Source: Agapetus fuscipes
Lineage: Eukaryota > Arthropoda > Insecta > Trichoptera > Glossosomatidae
Direction: 5' to 3'
DNA length: 64,000 bases
Assembly: GCA_951799405.1 (NCBI GenBank)
Contig: OX637354.1
Span: 62,001-126,000, forward strand
This document shows, in pieces, positions 1 to 10,402 of the stretch. The notes beneath the pieces are model-generated. The model did no database searches. It worked only from the letters and a program-made list of their open reading frames with translations, and was not told the DNA's origin. Every line of letters starts with the position of its first letter. The first letter of the stretch is position 1. A program made the translations under genes and the position numbers.

Positions 1-467
1 ATATATTTTTAGCAAAAGCTTTTGAATTAAGTAAGAAATTTCAACGAATCGTTGACCTCAAATTTACGAAGGGATTTGAACCCAAAACCTTTGTATTAAA
101 ATGAAAACCTCAGCAGTACAGCGAGCGCAAAGGTCCAAATAGAATAATTAACTAAACGTACAATTACTTTCAGCCTTAACGTTATTTATTTACGACTCTG
201 TCTCGCTTCCACCCATTAAATCAAATGCGTAAAAAAGAGATGAAATTCAGGGAGTACGCATTTCCTTACAACAAATCAAATCCTTTTGATTGGGAAATCT
301 TTGCTTCAGTTAATGAGTCAGAATTTAAATATTACGAAGGTTGATTTTATTTGAAACACAGAAATGAAATCTTTTCTGCTATCTCTTTCTAATCATTTGT
401 TAATTCTCTTGAAAGAAAAATATGTTTACTTGGTAAATGTAGGTCAAACCTTTAAATATAATATAAA
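1..467. other. AT-rich stretch, nothing recognised
   Basis: No repeat family of this window and no plausible exon is seen here. Confidence 0.5.
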
Positions 468-694
468 TTCTAAGCTGCAATGATAATGATGTTAGCATTT
501 AAGGCGCATATTAAATGCATGCCCACTGACAGGCACATGTACGTTCACGCCTGCACATTCAAATAAAATGAAATAAAATACCTCACATGAACATAAACCT
601 TGCAACTCCTGCCGCCTTTCCGTGAAACCGGGGTGGTATTGGCAAAAGTGAACCAATGTGTACAGCTCGGGGGTCAGCCTCATACCAACTGAAT
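468..694 (-). repeat. LINE-A 3' tail copy
   Basis: Reverse complement of the module downstream of the LINE-A reverse-transcriptase frame. It has the AAGCTGCAA end on the left and the GGTCAGCCTCATACCAAC end on the right. Diverged. Confidence 0.8.
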
Positions 695-728
695 AACGTT
701 GCTTTGGTGGTTAGCACCTTTTTAAAAA

Positions 729-900
729 GGACTGGTACTCATTTCTTGTGAAGGTTCAGGAAACATTGGCGGTATCGTGTTTGAAATAAGCACCGAAACA
801 GGGAATCATTTCTGACACCCCTGGGGGAATTCGAACCCGTGCTCCCGGCATGGAATGCAAGCACTCTGAACTCTGAATACCATCTGAGCTATTGATCGGG
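729..900 (-). repeat. SINE-1, 5' two thirds
   Basis: Minus-strand copy with tRNA-like head (GAGCTATTGATCGG at the right end, B box GAATTCGAACCCG) followed by the SINE-1 body. The 3' third is absent. Confidence 0.75.
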
Positions 901-1132
901 GCATGGTAACAATGCTTTGTATCCATAAATTTCTCCATCTGAAATCGAATAATTACTCTCTACTGATTTGTAATGTTGATTTATTATGTTGGCGGCTAGG
1001 GCTAGGGGCCTTTTTATTACTTGTGAGTGTTTTTTACTTGTTTACTCGGTGGCAGGATCATAACAAGGATACGTTGTTTGAGCGTGCTTTGAAGTATTTA
1101 TGTAGAAATGGCGTAAAATTAAGCACCTGTGT

Positions 1133-1174
1133 CATGTGTATGTGTATGTCATATGTGTGTGTGTGTGTGTGTGT
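1133..1174. repeat. (GT)n microsatellite
   Basis: Imperfect then pure GT dinucleotides, probably strand-slippage. Confidence 0.85.
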
Positions 1175-1239
1175 AACAGAGAAAATATGAAATTATTGTA
1201 ATTCCTAGGGTAGCAAGGTGGCCTGGAGAGTATCTTGAA

Positions 1240-1650
1240 ACCCAAGCTGGACAATATATCGAATGTAAAAGCGAAATTTTGGTCAAAAATGAGTAATGAA
1301 TGCTATCCCACTTGAAATTTTCCGCTCTTTCTAAAGCGCTAACTCACATAGCTCTACGATGATTTTTGTGTTGTTTATGCCTAAGCAAACAACTGCGTTT
1401 TCAAAGTATGGTTTTGGTGTAACCGACAAGATTTTGGCCATTTGGTCCTAAGGCGCTTGTGACAAAAAAAACGTAAAACATAGGAATGCAAATAAATGCC
1501 TTAATTTTTTAAAATTTTAGAGCTGTTTTGATTTTAACGCTATGATAAAAAAAAAAAAAAAAAAAAATTCTGCAATCTCAAATTTTAAACTGCTCTCTTG
1601 AACAATTTAGTTTATGTTGCTTATATACTGCCTTTTATCTGTCGATATAA
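1240..1650 (+). mobile_element. MITE-2 copy
   Basis: Matches the 55714-56151 copy along its length: TTGGTCAAAAATGAGT near the start, GTGTAACCGACAAGATTTTG in the middle, and a decayed TCGATATA-type terminal inverted repeat. Confidence 0.75.
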
Positions 1651-1904
1651 TCTAAGTTGCAAGATATATTGACATTTAAAAATTATACTACATAAATGCT
1701 CGCCCACAAACAGACACGTGTAAGTTTGCGCTTACAAATGCTTCACGTATACTGCTTAGTGCTTACGCACTAAAATCTAAACCTTAAATGAAAATAAGCT
1801 CCGCAACTCTTGTCGACCTTCCCTGAAACAGGGGTGACATTGGCAAAGCAAACCATTTTAACAGTATGGGTGGTCAGCCTCATACCAACCTATAAGTCAA
1901 AGAA
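1648..1904 (-). repeat. LINE-A 3' tail copy
   Basis: Nearly full tail module in minus orientation, from TAATCTAAGTTGCAAG to CCAACCTATAAGTCAAAG. Confidence 0.85.
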
Positions 1905-2008
1905 TGGAATGAATAATTATTTAAAATAAATTAACACCGATTAATTATAATTTAATATGAGTGCTTTGAATTCAAAATAAGAGAAGTACCTATGCCAGAA
2001 CCGATATA

Positions 2009-2037
2009 AATGGCGGTTGATCTTCAATGTTAGCGGT
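2009..2037 (+). pseudogene. scrap of LINE-A ORF end
   Basis: Short match to the codons for the KWRLI..VGG carboxy terminus of the LINE-A protein. Too short to be certain. Confidence 0.35.
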
Positions 2038-2068
2038 AATAATATAATATATAATTATCTAAGTTCGG

Positions 2069-2725
2069 TCGATAGCTCAGGTGGTAGAGTGCTTGCATTC
2101 CATGCCGAAAGCTCGAGTTCGAATCCCACCGAGGGTGTCAGAAATGATTTCCCGTTTCGGTGTTTATTTCAAACCCCAAAATAAAATACCTGCAAGGTTT
2201 ACTCAGCCTTCACAAGAAATGAGTACCAGCACTCTCGGGAGCTGGGAAACCTCCACTTCAACTGAAGTGGTTGGCGTAAGGCCGACCCCCTCACCTGTAA
2301 AAATAAATAGGTGCGACTCGCCACATGCGACCAACTCAACTAAGCTACACATATATGTAACTTCTTGCCGCGTTATCCCCGAAGGGGTCGCATGTGGCGA
2401 GTTGAACATATTTATTTTTACAGGTAAGGGGGTCGGCCTTACGCCAACCACTTCAGTTGAAGTGGAGGTTTCCCAGCTCCCGAGAGTGCTGGTACTCATT
2501 TCTTGTGAAGGCTGAGTAAACCTTGCCGGTATGTTATTTTGGGGTTTTGAAATAAACACCGAAACGGGAAATCATTTCTGACACCCTCGTCTCGGTGGGA
2601 TTCGAACCCGAGCTTTCGGCATGGAATGCAAGCACTCTACCACCTAAGCTATCGACCGGTTCGGGGATAACGCGGCAAGAAGTTACACTATATGTGTAGC
2701 TTAGTTGCGTTGCGTTTTGCGTTAA
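2069..2725 (+). repeat. SINE-1 (outer copy) split by an inverted SINE-1
   Basis: The plus-strand head (GGTCGATAGCTCAGGTGG, B box GAGTTCGAATCCC) runs to about 2333. The 3' tail (TTCGGGGATAACGCGG...) resumes at about 2662. The segment between is a second SINE-1 in minus orientation. Confidence 0.8.
2334..2661 (-). repeat. SINE-1 (inner, inverted copy)
   Basis: Almost full-length SINE-1 in minus orientation, tail at 2334 and tRNA-like head ending at 2661. The paired copies create an inverted repeat of about 300 bp per arm and mirror-image open frames that are not genes. Confidence 0.8.
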
Positions 2726-2928
2726 GTTGCAAACATATATTTTCATCTAAGACTCATATCCAATGCATATCCACAAGCAGGCACTGTATGTTTGCGCTTA
2801 CACATGCTGCATGTATACATACAAAATAACTTTGCTGCCTTTCCCTGAAACTGGAGTGACATTGACAAAATTGAGCCAAGTTTGTACAGTTTTGGGGGTC
2901 AGCCTCATACCAACCTTAATAGCTTGAC
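2724..2928 (-). repeat. LINE-A 3' tail copy
   Basis: Diverged minus copy ending GGTCAGCCTCATACCAACC. Confidence 0.75.
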
Positions 2929-3011
2929 TGATGTCTTTCAAAGTTAAAATGCCCACTTGCCTTGTTCTACTTTATTTCTATGTATGTAAACGCTCAACAT
3001 GTTCCTGATTG

Positions 3012-3068
3012 TGGGCTTGCATTCAATATGAGTCTTTACTGCCAATATATCTCTGCAACTTAGATTAG
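3012..3068 (+). repeat. LINE-A tail scrap
   Basis: Only the last ~57 bp of the tail, from GTGGGCTTGCATTCAATATG to CAACTTAGATTAGA. Confidence 0.65.
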
Positions 3069-3279
3069 AGCGTTCATAGACATTGCATTCAGGGTTGTGA
3101 AATACACTTGTAGCCCTTGGGTAATTATGTTTGTACAAATGGGACACACGAGAGCAGGGACAGCCCTGTAAATCGTAACCCTACCCCGAGCTCAGGCCGG
3201 GTTGATACATAGCAGTGAAAAAGCGCCAACAACTCGTTGAGAGTCGGATATCTCTGTACTAATTGTTTCTTACATGTAA

Positions 3280-3524
3280 AGCTAAGCTGCAAAGATAGGT
3301 ACACATCATTTAAGGTTCATATAAAACGCATTCCCACAAGCAGACACGTATAAGTTAACGCTAACACATGCCGCATGTGAACCTACAACATAAAAAACCA
3401 AATCTCAAATAGACATACACCTTACAACTCTTGCCGACCTTCCCAGAAACAGGGGTGACATTGGCAAAGTGAACCATCTTTTACAGTATGAGTGGTCAGC
3501 CGCATACCAACCTATAAGTCAAGG
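3280..3524 (-). repeat. LINE-A 3' tail copy
   Basis: Full-length tail module, minus orientation, ending CAACCTATAAGTCAAGG. Confidence 0.85.
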
Positions 3525-3599
3525 AACACAAGTACAAAATAAATTAGAAGATAATTTAAAAGTTAATTTGTGAAGAAGAATGCAATTTACCAACTTATT

Positions 3600-3838
3600 T
3601 GGTCGGGTCGACCGCTCAATTGGTAGAGTACTTGCATTTCATACAAAGCGCTCGTGTTCGAATCCCACCGAGGGTGTCAGAAATGATTTCCCGATTTGGT
3701 GTTTATTCAAATCCAAAATAAAAATACCGGCAAGGTTTACTCAGCTTTCACAGAAATGAATACCAGTCCCCTCGGTAACTGGGAAACCCCCACTTCAACT
3801 GATGTGTTTGACGAAAAGCCGGTCCCCGTACCTGTAAG
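3600..3838 (+). repeat. SINE-1 copy
   Basis: tRNA-like head GACCGCTCAATTGGTAGAG, B box GTGTTCGAATCCC, and body up to the TACCTGTAA region, where the 24-bp array replaces the tail. Confidence 0.8.
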
Positions 3839-3974
3839 TATGGTTTACCTGTACCTGGTACTTATGGTTTACCTGTACCTGGTACTTATGGTTTACCTGT
3901 ACCTGGTACTTATGGTTTACCTGTACCTGGTACTTATGGTTTACCTGTACCTGGTACTTATGGTTTACCTGTAG
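3839..3974. repeat. 24-bp tandem array
   Basis: About five and a half nearly identical 24-bp units containing GGTTTACCTGTACC. The unit resembles the SINE-1 tail sequence at the array's left edge, so it probably arose by slippage there. 24 is a multiple of 3, so spurious open frames cross the array. Confidence 0.9.
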
Positions 3975-4088
3975 CATGGTTTTGGTGTAACCGACAAGAT
4001 TTTGGCCGACTTTGTGACATAAAAAAATCGTAAAACATCGTAAAACCACATCAATAGGAATGACAATAAATGTCTTTATTTTTTTTAT
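3975..4088 (+). mobile_element. MITE-2 fragment
   Basis: Internal MITE-2 piece beginning at the GTTTTGGTGTAACCGACAAG segment. Confidence 0.65.
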
Positions 4089-4207
4089 GAAATATTGAGT
4101 CGATTCCTTGTTTTCTTGTAAACTCTCATAATACTTAATACCAGGATATAAAAATAAAAACATTTACAGATTACGTTAATATAGAACCATTAGTTCTCGC
4201 CATTACG

Positions 4208-4454
4208 TCCCCTAAGTGCTTGTTTGTCTTATCTCCATCAGAGGTCATTTCACAAGAGCAATGTTTGTGTGTGTACAGTACTTATGTGTCTCATGAAAAT
4301 TGGAAATTGATTTTAAAGTATCTAACGCAACTCTCACATTATAGCGTTTTCCGTGTTTCTCTTATCTCAGATTGTAAAGAATGTGATTCTTAAGACAATT
4401 TAATTGAAAGGTCATCTTTGAATCAAATGGTAGATAAGCCAAACAAGCACTGGG
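4208..4454 (+). mobile_element. MITE-1 copy
   Basis: About 247 bp with terminal inverted repeats: AGTGCTTGTTTGTCTTATCT at the left, AGATAAGCCAAACAAGCACT at the right. There is no coding capacity, so it is a non-autonomous DNA transposon. One of eight copies in this window. Confidence 0.85.
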
Positions 4455-4545
4455 GATACGACACGATATGTTACTGCACTTGTTTTAGTATTTTACTAAG
4501 ATTAAATATAGTGTCGATTTTTTTTTTAACCTCTCATAATACTAA

Positions 4546-4618
4546 CTACCGAAATGGAGGCAGTTCTGCAGAGGCTCTGACCACCCTTAGCGGAATTGTG
4601 ACAGCGTTACAGTTACAG
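4546..4618 (+). pseudogene. LINE-B 3' scrap
   Basis: Matches the last codons and tail of LINE-B (GGAGGCAGTTCTGCAGAGG and a GTTACAGTTACAG end). Confidence 0.65.
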
Positions 4619-4619
4619 G

Positions 4620-4816
4620 ACCCTGAGTACGAGTTTTTTTCACTTTACTCGAAGTATTGTGTATTCCAGAAAAATGTAGGTATGTGAACTTGTAAAGCAC
4701 CCCTGGTAAAAAAGGTTTCGCCAGGTTGTTTTGCCAGGGGTGCTTGGCAAGTTCACATACATTTTTCTCGAATACACAATACTTCGAGGAAAGTGAAAAA
4801 ACTCGTACTCAGGGTA
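4620..4816. mobile_element. hairpin MITE with ~85-bp inverted arms
   Basis: CCCTGAGTACGAG...AAGCACCCCTGG at the left is answered by its reverse complement ending CTCGTACTCAGGG at the right, with a spacer of only ~20 bp. Flanks TACAGGA on both sides could be a 7-bp target duplication. Confidence 0.75.
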
Positions 4817-5086
4817 CAGGATATAAAAATGAAATTGTATTACAGCGTTAATGCAGAACTAAAACTAATTGTTGTACAATGTTATTGCTGCAATAAAATA
4901 TGGAAGTGTTTACTATATATATAATATTATGGTGCACACTGGACGTAGTTTACTCCTTAGTTGATCGTGTATTGGCCGTAAACCGACATATTGACGAGTT
5001 TCTCATATTAACTTCTATTACCTCATAGCGAAGTTTGTAATTCTTAGGCGCTAACGTTTATTATTTCAATTATGTTAGGAATTCCT
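4817..5086. other. unassigned
   Basis: The left part repeats sequence seen at 4090-4160 (GGATATAAAAAT...), so an older unnamed repeat is interrupted here. The rest is unrecognised. Confidence 0.35.
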
Positions 5087-5330
5087 TGACTTATAAGTTG
5101 GTATGAGGCTGACCACCCATACTGTAAAAAAATATTCGTCACCCCTGTGTCAGGAAAGGTCGGCAAATGTTGTACAGTTTATTGTCATTTGAGGTTTGTT
5201 TTTTATTTGTAAGGACACATGCAGCATTTATTAGCGCGAACTACACGTGTTTGTTTGTGGGTATGCATTTGATGTGAGCTTTACATGTTAATATATCTTT
5301 ACAAACTTAGATTATAGATTATAGATGTTT
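5087..5330 (+). repeat. LINE-A 3' tail copy
   Basis: Starts TTCCTTGACTTATAAG, ends CTTAGATTATAGATTATAG. Confidence 0.85.
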
Positions 5331-5426
5331 ACGTTTTTTTTACACTTATACTTAAAAGACGAGAATACAGAAGATCTTAATTATGTCCCGGTATTTTCAA
5401 CGTTAGCATAGCGACTTTATACTGAA

Positions 5427-5681
5427 TGACTGATAGGTTGGTATGCGGCTGACCACCCATACTGTAAAAAATGGTTCACTTTGCAATGTCACCCCTGCTT
5501 CAGGGAAGGTCGGCAAGAGTTGCAGGGCTTACGTTCATTTGAGATTGGGTTTTTTATATTGTAGTTTCACATGCGGCATGTGTAAGCGCGAAATTATGCA
5601 TGTCTGCTTGTGGGAATGCATTTAATATGAATCTCAAATGATACATATATTTGCAGCTTAGCTTTAGATTTAGATTAGAAA
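5427..5681 (+). repeat. LINE-A 3' tail copy
   Basis: Starts GACTGATAGGTTGG, ends CTTAGATTTAGATTAGA. Confidence 0.85.
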
Positions 5682-5738
5682 AGGACGCACTTATGTCAAT
5701 CGTGTGGGTAGTTTTTTTTATCAGGTTAAAGTGAAATC

Positions 5739-5932
5739 ATCTATGTCACCCCTGTTTCAGGGAATGTCGGCAAGAGTTGCAGGGCTTATGTTCATTTGAG
5801 GTTTGGATTTTATTTGTAAGTACACAATCAGCATTTGTAAGCGCGAACTACACGTGTTTGTTTGTGGACATACATCTGAGAGCTTTGAATGAATATATCC
5901 TTGCAACTTAGATTATAGATTATAGATAGATC
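5739..5932 (+). repeat. LINE-A 3' tail, 5'-truncated
   Basis: Begins inside the module at ATGTCACCCCTGTTTCAGGG and runs to the TAGATTATAGAT end. Confidence 0.8.
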
Positions 5933-5941
5933 CAATATGTA

Positions 5942-6645
5942 TATCTAATCTAATCTAATCTAAGCTGCAAAGATATATATCATTTAAGATTTATACTAAA
6001 TGCATTCCCACAAGCAGATATGTATAATTTCGCGCTAACACATGCCGCATGTGGACCTACAATATAAAAACCCAATCTCAAATGAACATAAGCCTTGCAA
6101 CTCTTGCCGTCCTTCCCTGAAACAGGGGTGACATTGGCAAAGTGAACCAATTTTTATATTATGGGTGGTCAGCCGCATAACAACCTATAAGTCAAGGAAC
6201 ATACATGACAAATTACATTTTTTAAAATCAAAGAATAAAAATAACAATATATACATGGACATAAAAAACTAAATCATAAAACCAAATTCACTTTAACAAA
6301 CCCTAGCCGCCAACATCACAGATCAACCGCCATTTCTTTCTATCCTTGCATACTTCTTTCATTTCCTCCAGAGTCATAACCTTCTTCATACAAGCTCTTC
6401 TTTTATTATGACTCTGGATATTCCATTCATTCGCAATTTCGGATATTTGGTCCATCCATACCTTTCTCGGTCTTCCTCTACCACGACATCCATCTATTCT
6501 ACCAACATATACTTTCTTCGTCAGTCTTTCCTCATTCATTCTCTCCATATGCCCAAACCATCTTAACAAACTTCTTTTAATCTTCACTTTCACACTTTCT
6601 TTTGCACCACATTCTTTTCTTACAAAATCATTCCTCAATCATAGA
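5942..6645 (-). mobile_element. LINE-A 3' end, truncated
   Basis: Minus-strand copy of the 43905-44634 unit: ORF carboxy terminus (codons at 6303-6638), 3' UTR and tail with (TAATC)n at 5942. It lies head to head with the plus copy starting at 6648. Confidence 0.9.
6303..6638 (-). pseudogene. LINE-A protein, C-terminal 111 residues
   Basis: Encodes only the region after the reverse transcriptase: the WFGHMERMNEERLTKKVY stretch, GRGRPRKVWMDQI, then KRRACMKKVM and a WRLICDVGG end. No catalytic domain remains. It is nearly identical to residues at the end of the 43248-44267 frame, so it is a young 5'-truncated insertion and not a host gene. Confidence 0.85.
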
Positions 6646-6647
6646 CA

Positions 6648-7148
6648 TTCTGAAATAGCGAATGAATGGGATATTCAGAGTCATAATAAAAGGAGAGAGT
6701 GCATGAAAAAGATCATGTCTCTGAATGAAATGAAAGAAGTATGTAAGGACCGAAAGAAATGGCGGTTGATTTGCAACGTTGGTGGCTAGGGCATTAATCG
6801 TAAGTTTATTATTTTTATTTTACTTTGTATTTTAAATTGGATTTCTAAGGCGTTCCTTTACGATTTTTTTTGTAAATCATTTATAATTTTTTGTGCTCCT
6901 TGACTGATAGGTTGATATGAGGCTGACCACCCATACTGTAAAAAATGGTTCGCTTTACCAATGTCACCCCTGTTTCAGGGAAGGTCGGCAAGAGTTGCAG
7001 TGCTTAGGTTCATTTGAGATTGCGTTTTATATTGTAGGTTCACATGCGGCATGCGGCAAACTTAAACGTGTCTGCTTGTGAGAATATATATTTTAATGTA
7101 AATCTTAAATGTAATATATCCTTGAAACTTAGATTATAGATTCAGTTT
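6648..7148 (+). mobile_element. LINE-A 3' end, truncated
   Basis: Begins in codons for NEWDIQSHNKRR, stop near 6789, then 3' UTR and a full tail module (6896-7148). Confidence 0.85.
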
Positions 7149-7566
7149 CCTAAATATTTATATTACCCAGCAAGTGTATGCGTACCGCAGCGCATGACAC
7201 ACAATAGACAGCTGATAACAGTGTTGGGTTATTACTACAACAGTGATGAAGCTCCCCGCAGGCGGGACCAGCCATCCATCACTCCTCAGCCTAATGAAGC
7301 AGAAGCTAATCTAGCATACTTAATGGGGACGACGGATTACATAGGAGGTGCGAGCCCAAAGCCTCGATAAGAGGTGGACGTGAATGGAAAAATCATTATA
7401 ATATTCGGGATCGAACCGGATATAGGGTTTATAGGTTACTGCGTTGTGTGTGAATTTCATTAGGGTGGACCTTATTTAAAAGCAAATCAAACGCTGAGTA
7501 AAACCTTAAATCTGATGCTCATTTTATAATTCCTTGCCTCTAAGCTACTCATTTCGTAAAGACTCA
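7149..7566. other. unassigned, moderately GC-rich
   Basis: No recognised family. GATCGAACCGG near 7411 resembles a tRNA B box and may belong to an old SINE. No convincing exon. Confidence 0.35.
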
Positions 7567-7995
7567 AAAGGTCCATGCAGCCTTACAGCAACTGGATCTT
7601 GCTTGAGAGTTGGCGCTTTGTAATGACGACTAAGCTCGTAAAAATTCCGGTCGATAGCTCAATTGGTAGAATGCTTGCATTCCTTGCCGAGAGCAAGTTT
7701 TCTATCCCAAGGTTTTTTTTTTATTGTTAAGAAATTCTGTGCGGGAGACTCCCAAGATTCTAGAGACCCTAGGGGTCTAAGACACTTGTTGTAGTGCTGC
7801 AGAGGTGTACGAGCTTGGTCGTCGCTTCACAAGAAATGAGAATCAGCCCTTCCGGGAGCTGGGAAACCCCCATTTTAACTGAAAGGTGTGAAGCCGGCCC
7901 CCTACCCGTAAAAATAAATAGGTCTCGAATCATGCGACCCCTTCGTGGATAACGCAGGCAAGAAGTTACACTATTTGTGTAGTCTTAGTTGCATA
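7567..7995 (+). repeat. composite SINE-2/SINE-1 with insertion
   Basis: SINE-2 body (7567-7642, ending AAGCTCGTA) is fused to a SINE-1 head (GGTCGATAGCTCAATTGG). The SINE-1 body is split at 7712-7832 by a minus-strand SINE-2b 3' segment, then resumes to GTTGCATATG. The same SINE-2/SINE-1 junction recurs at 25852. Confidence 0.75.
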
Positions 7996-8097
7996 TGTTG
8001 CGTGTACGGTAAAGAAAATAAAGTCTTTGAAGATATTCATTAAGTTAAGTTGACTTGTAGTCTCAGTGTTGAACTTATTAAATTAAGCAAAGAAACT

Positions 8098-8321
8098 ATA
8101 ATCTAAGTTGCACAGATATATAAAATTACGATAGAAGAACGTTTTAGTTTGCTCTTACACAAGCCGCGTATAGATTTGCAACATAAAAACCACATATTAA
8201 ATAAGGGTAAGCTCTGCAACTCTTGCCGACCTTCCCTGAGACAGGAGTAACATTTGTCAAACTGAAAAAAAAATATATAGCATTGGGGGTCAGCCTCATG
8301 CCAACCTATAAATCAAAGGAT
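8098..8321 (-). repeat. LINE-A 3' tail copy
   Basis: Diverged full tail module, minus orientation. Confidence 0.8.
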
Positions 8322-8419
8322 GATGCAAATAATAAATGAATAACTATGAATTGTATGCGTTTATAATATCGAAATAAAAATCAAGAAAGAAAAAAATATC
8401 AGTAGCTTTGTGCAGCTGA

Positions 8420-8786
8420 CCCACCCTAGTGTTGTTAGCATCTCGCCTCAGAAATGTGTAACGACAGAACGTCGCTAATTAGATTCGTGTTTGCTAATCT
8501 GTAACGTTTGAAGACTTTACTAATCAAACTGAGCAACACATCCTGTGGGGGGGTGGCGGGGTGTGACGTCATGGAAAGGTCGCGGGGAGGCAAGGGTCAT
8601 CCGGACGCGTAACGCAAAACTCTGCCGCATACACAGTGCAACTTCTTACTGCGTTAGGCTGCGGGTGGTAGTTGAAGCTTGGTATCCAGCCTTACGACAA
8701 CTTGGAAACGCACCTTTGGTGGGGCTGAGACCCTATCACCTTGGCTTTGAACGCCAGCGCTCTAGCAACTGAGCCATCGACCAGAG
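8420..8786 (-). repeat. old SINE-1-like copy in GC-rich DNA
   Basis: The right end carries a tRNA-like head on the minus strand (ACTGAGCCATCGACCAG). GTGCAACTTCTTACTGCGTTA recalls the SINE-1 tail. The intervening GC-rich part (8540-8640) is unassigned. Confidence 0.5.
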
Positions 8787-8816
8787 TAACGGCTTTGTGT
8801 AAAATTCAATATCATC

Positions 8817-9072
8817 CCTTGACTTATAGGTTGGTATGAGGCTAACCACACATGCTGTAAAAAATGTTTCACTTTGCCAATGTCACCCCTGTTGCAAGGA
8901 AGGTCTGCAAAAAATGCTGGGCTTTTGTTCATTTGAGGTTTGCTTTTTGAATTGTAAGTACACGTCATGCAGAATGTTTAAGCAAAAACTTACTTACTAC
9001 CTGACTGTTTGTGGGCATGTATTTAATATGATATATTTAAATGTTAACGTATCTTTTGCAACTTAGATTAGA
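8817..9072 (+). repeat. LINE-A 3' tail copy
   Basis: Starts CCCTTGACTTATAGGTTGG, ends GCAACTTAGATTAGA. Confidence 0.85.
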
Positions 9073-9379
9073 TTTGGAACTGTAAATATTATTTTGATTT
9101 GGAAATGTCAAAGGTAGTCGTATTTGGAATTATTTCTCGTAATACATTCATGTACTACGTCATTTAAGGCAAAAATAAAACATAAACAAGAAAAACATGT
9201 TATTTACTTGCTTAAAAATTCAAATGGATAAAGACAGAGTTTTAATTCACTTATTTAGAGCAGAATGGTTCCATTAACTATTATGCTCCTGAAGATGCCT
9301 CATTTGGCGAAAATGTTTTAGTAAAATAAAAGAAATTAATAAGTGCATTAAAACTCTGTTTTTATCCATTTGAATTTTT

Positions 9380-10329
9380 ACTGTAACTGTAACTGTAACT
9401 CTGTCGCCATTCCGCTAGGGGTGGCCAGAGCATCTGCAGAGTTGTCTCCGTTTTTTCCTATCCTGACATACCTCTTTCAATTCCTTCATATCCATCACCT
9501 TTTTCATGCATTTTTTTCTTTTACGCTCACTTTGTATATCCCATTCTTTCACAATCTCCTCAATCTGATCACTCCATACTTTTCTCGGTCGTCACTTCCC
9601 TCTTTTTCCTTTCACACTTTATTTGTATACATATGTACTTTGTCAGTCTATCTATAATCTATAATCTAAGTTGCAAGGATATATTCATTAAAAGCTCTCA
9701 GATGTATGCCCACAAACAAACACGTGTAGTTCGCGCTTACAAATGCTGATTGTTTACTTACAAATAAAATCCAAACCTCAAATGAACATAAGCCCTGCAA
9801 CTCTTGCCGACATTCTCTGAAACAGGGGTGACATTGGCAAAGTGAACCATTTTTTACAGTATGGGTGGTCAACCTCATACCAACCTATAAGTCAAGGAAT
9901 ACGAGTAATAAATAACATTTGAGTATAAGAAAACAACAAAACCTTAAAAATAAATCCATACAAAAAAAGTCAAAAATGTCTTATGCAAAAAATGTAGCAA
10001 GCTAATAAACCAACATTACAAATCAGCATTGCAGATTAGCCGCCACTTCTTCCTGTCCTTGCATACTTCTTTCTATCATCATTCATTTTTTCCACATGCC
10101 CAAACCATCTCATCACATTTTTTTGTACTTTAACTTTCACATCCTCTTTCAAATTACATTCTTTTTTTACCCATTCATTCCTAATCTATCTATCCCTCTA
10201 TCTATCCTCTATCCCTCAAAGTTTTTCCTGTCATACTTCTCAAATGCTTCATTTTCACCGTACATACTTTACTCATTTTGCTAACATTCACTGTCCATGC
10301 TTCACTTCCATACATCAAAGTCGAAAAAG
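9380..10329 (-). mobile_element. LINE-B, truncated, inserted in FB
   Basis: The minus-strand tail (AGTTAC)n is at the left end, then the ORF 3' part as in 11929-12512. It is flanked by a 10-bp duplication TTGAATTTTT (9370-9379 and 10330-10339) and itself split by LINE-A. Confidence 0.8.
9652..10071 (-). mobile_element. LINE-A 3' end inserted in LINE-B
   Basis: Tail (9652-9897), 3' UTR and ~50 bp of ORF end. It interrupts the LINE-B sequence exactly where AGTCTAT|CATCATTC would be continuous. TCTAT on both sides is a probable short target duplication. Confidence 0.8.
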
Positions 10330-10402
10330 TTGAATTTTTAAATAATTAAAAATGGACTTTCACTGTGTAAGTAGATTTACACTTAAAAATGTTATTTGCT
10401 TG

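Larger units (their letters stand above)
9211..10388 (+). mobile_element. FB (foldback/Penelope-like) element hosting nested LINEs
   Basis: FB sequence occupies 9211-9379 and 10340-10388. Inverted arms lie at 9214-9253 and 9340-9379. Between them is CCTGAAGATGCC then GGCGAAAATG, a hammerhead-like core. Flanks ATGTTATTTACTTG (9197-9210) and ATGTTATTTGCTTG (10389-10402) form a 14-bp target duplication with one mismatch, which brackets the LINE-B inside. Confidence 0.75.

Noticed and set aside
2081..2559. Long overlapping open frames on both strands
   Set aside because: They are mirror images across the inverted pair of SINE-1 copies and have no protein signature.
8545..8772. GC-rich plus-strand frame
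   Set aside because: Antisense of an old SINE-1-like copy, with no recognisable domain.
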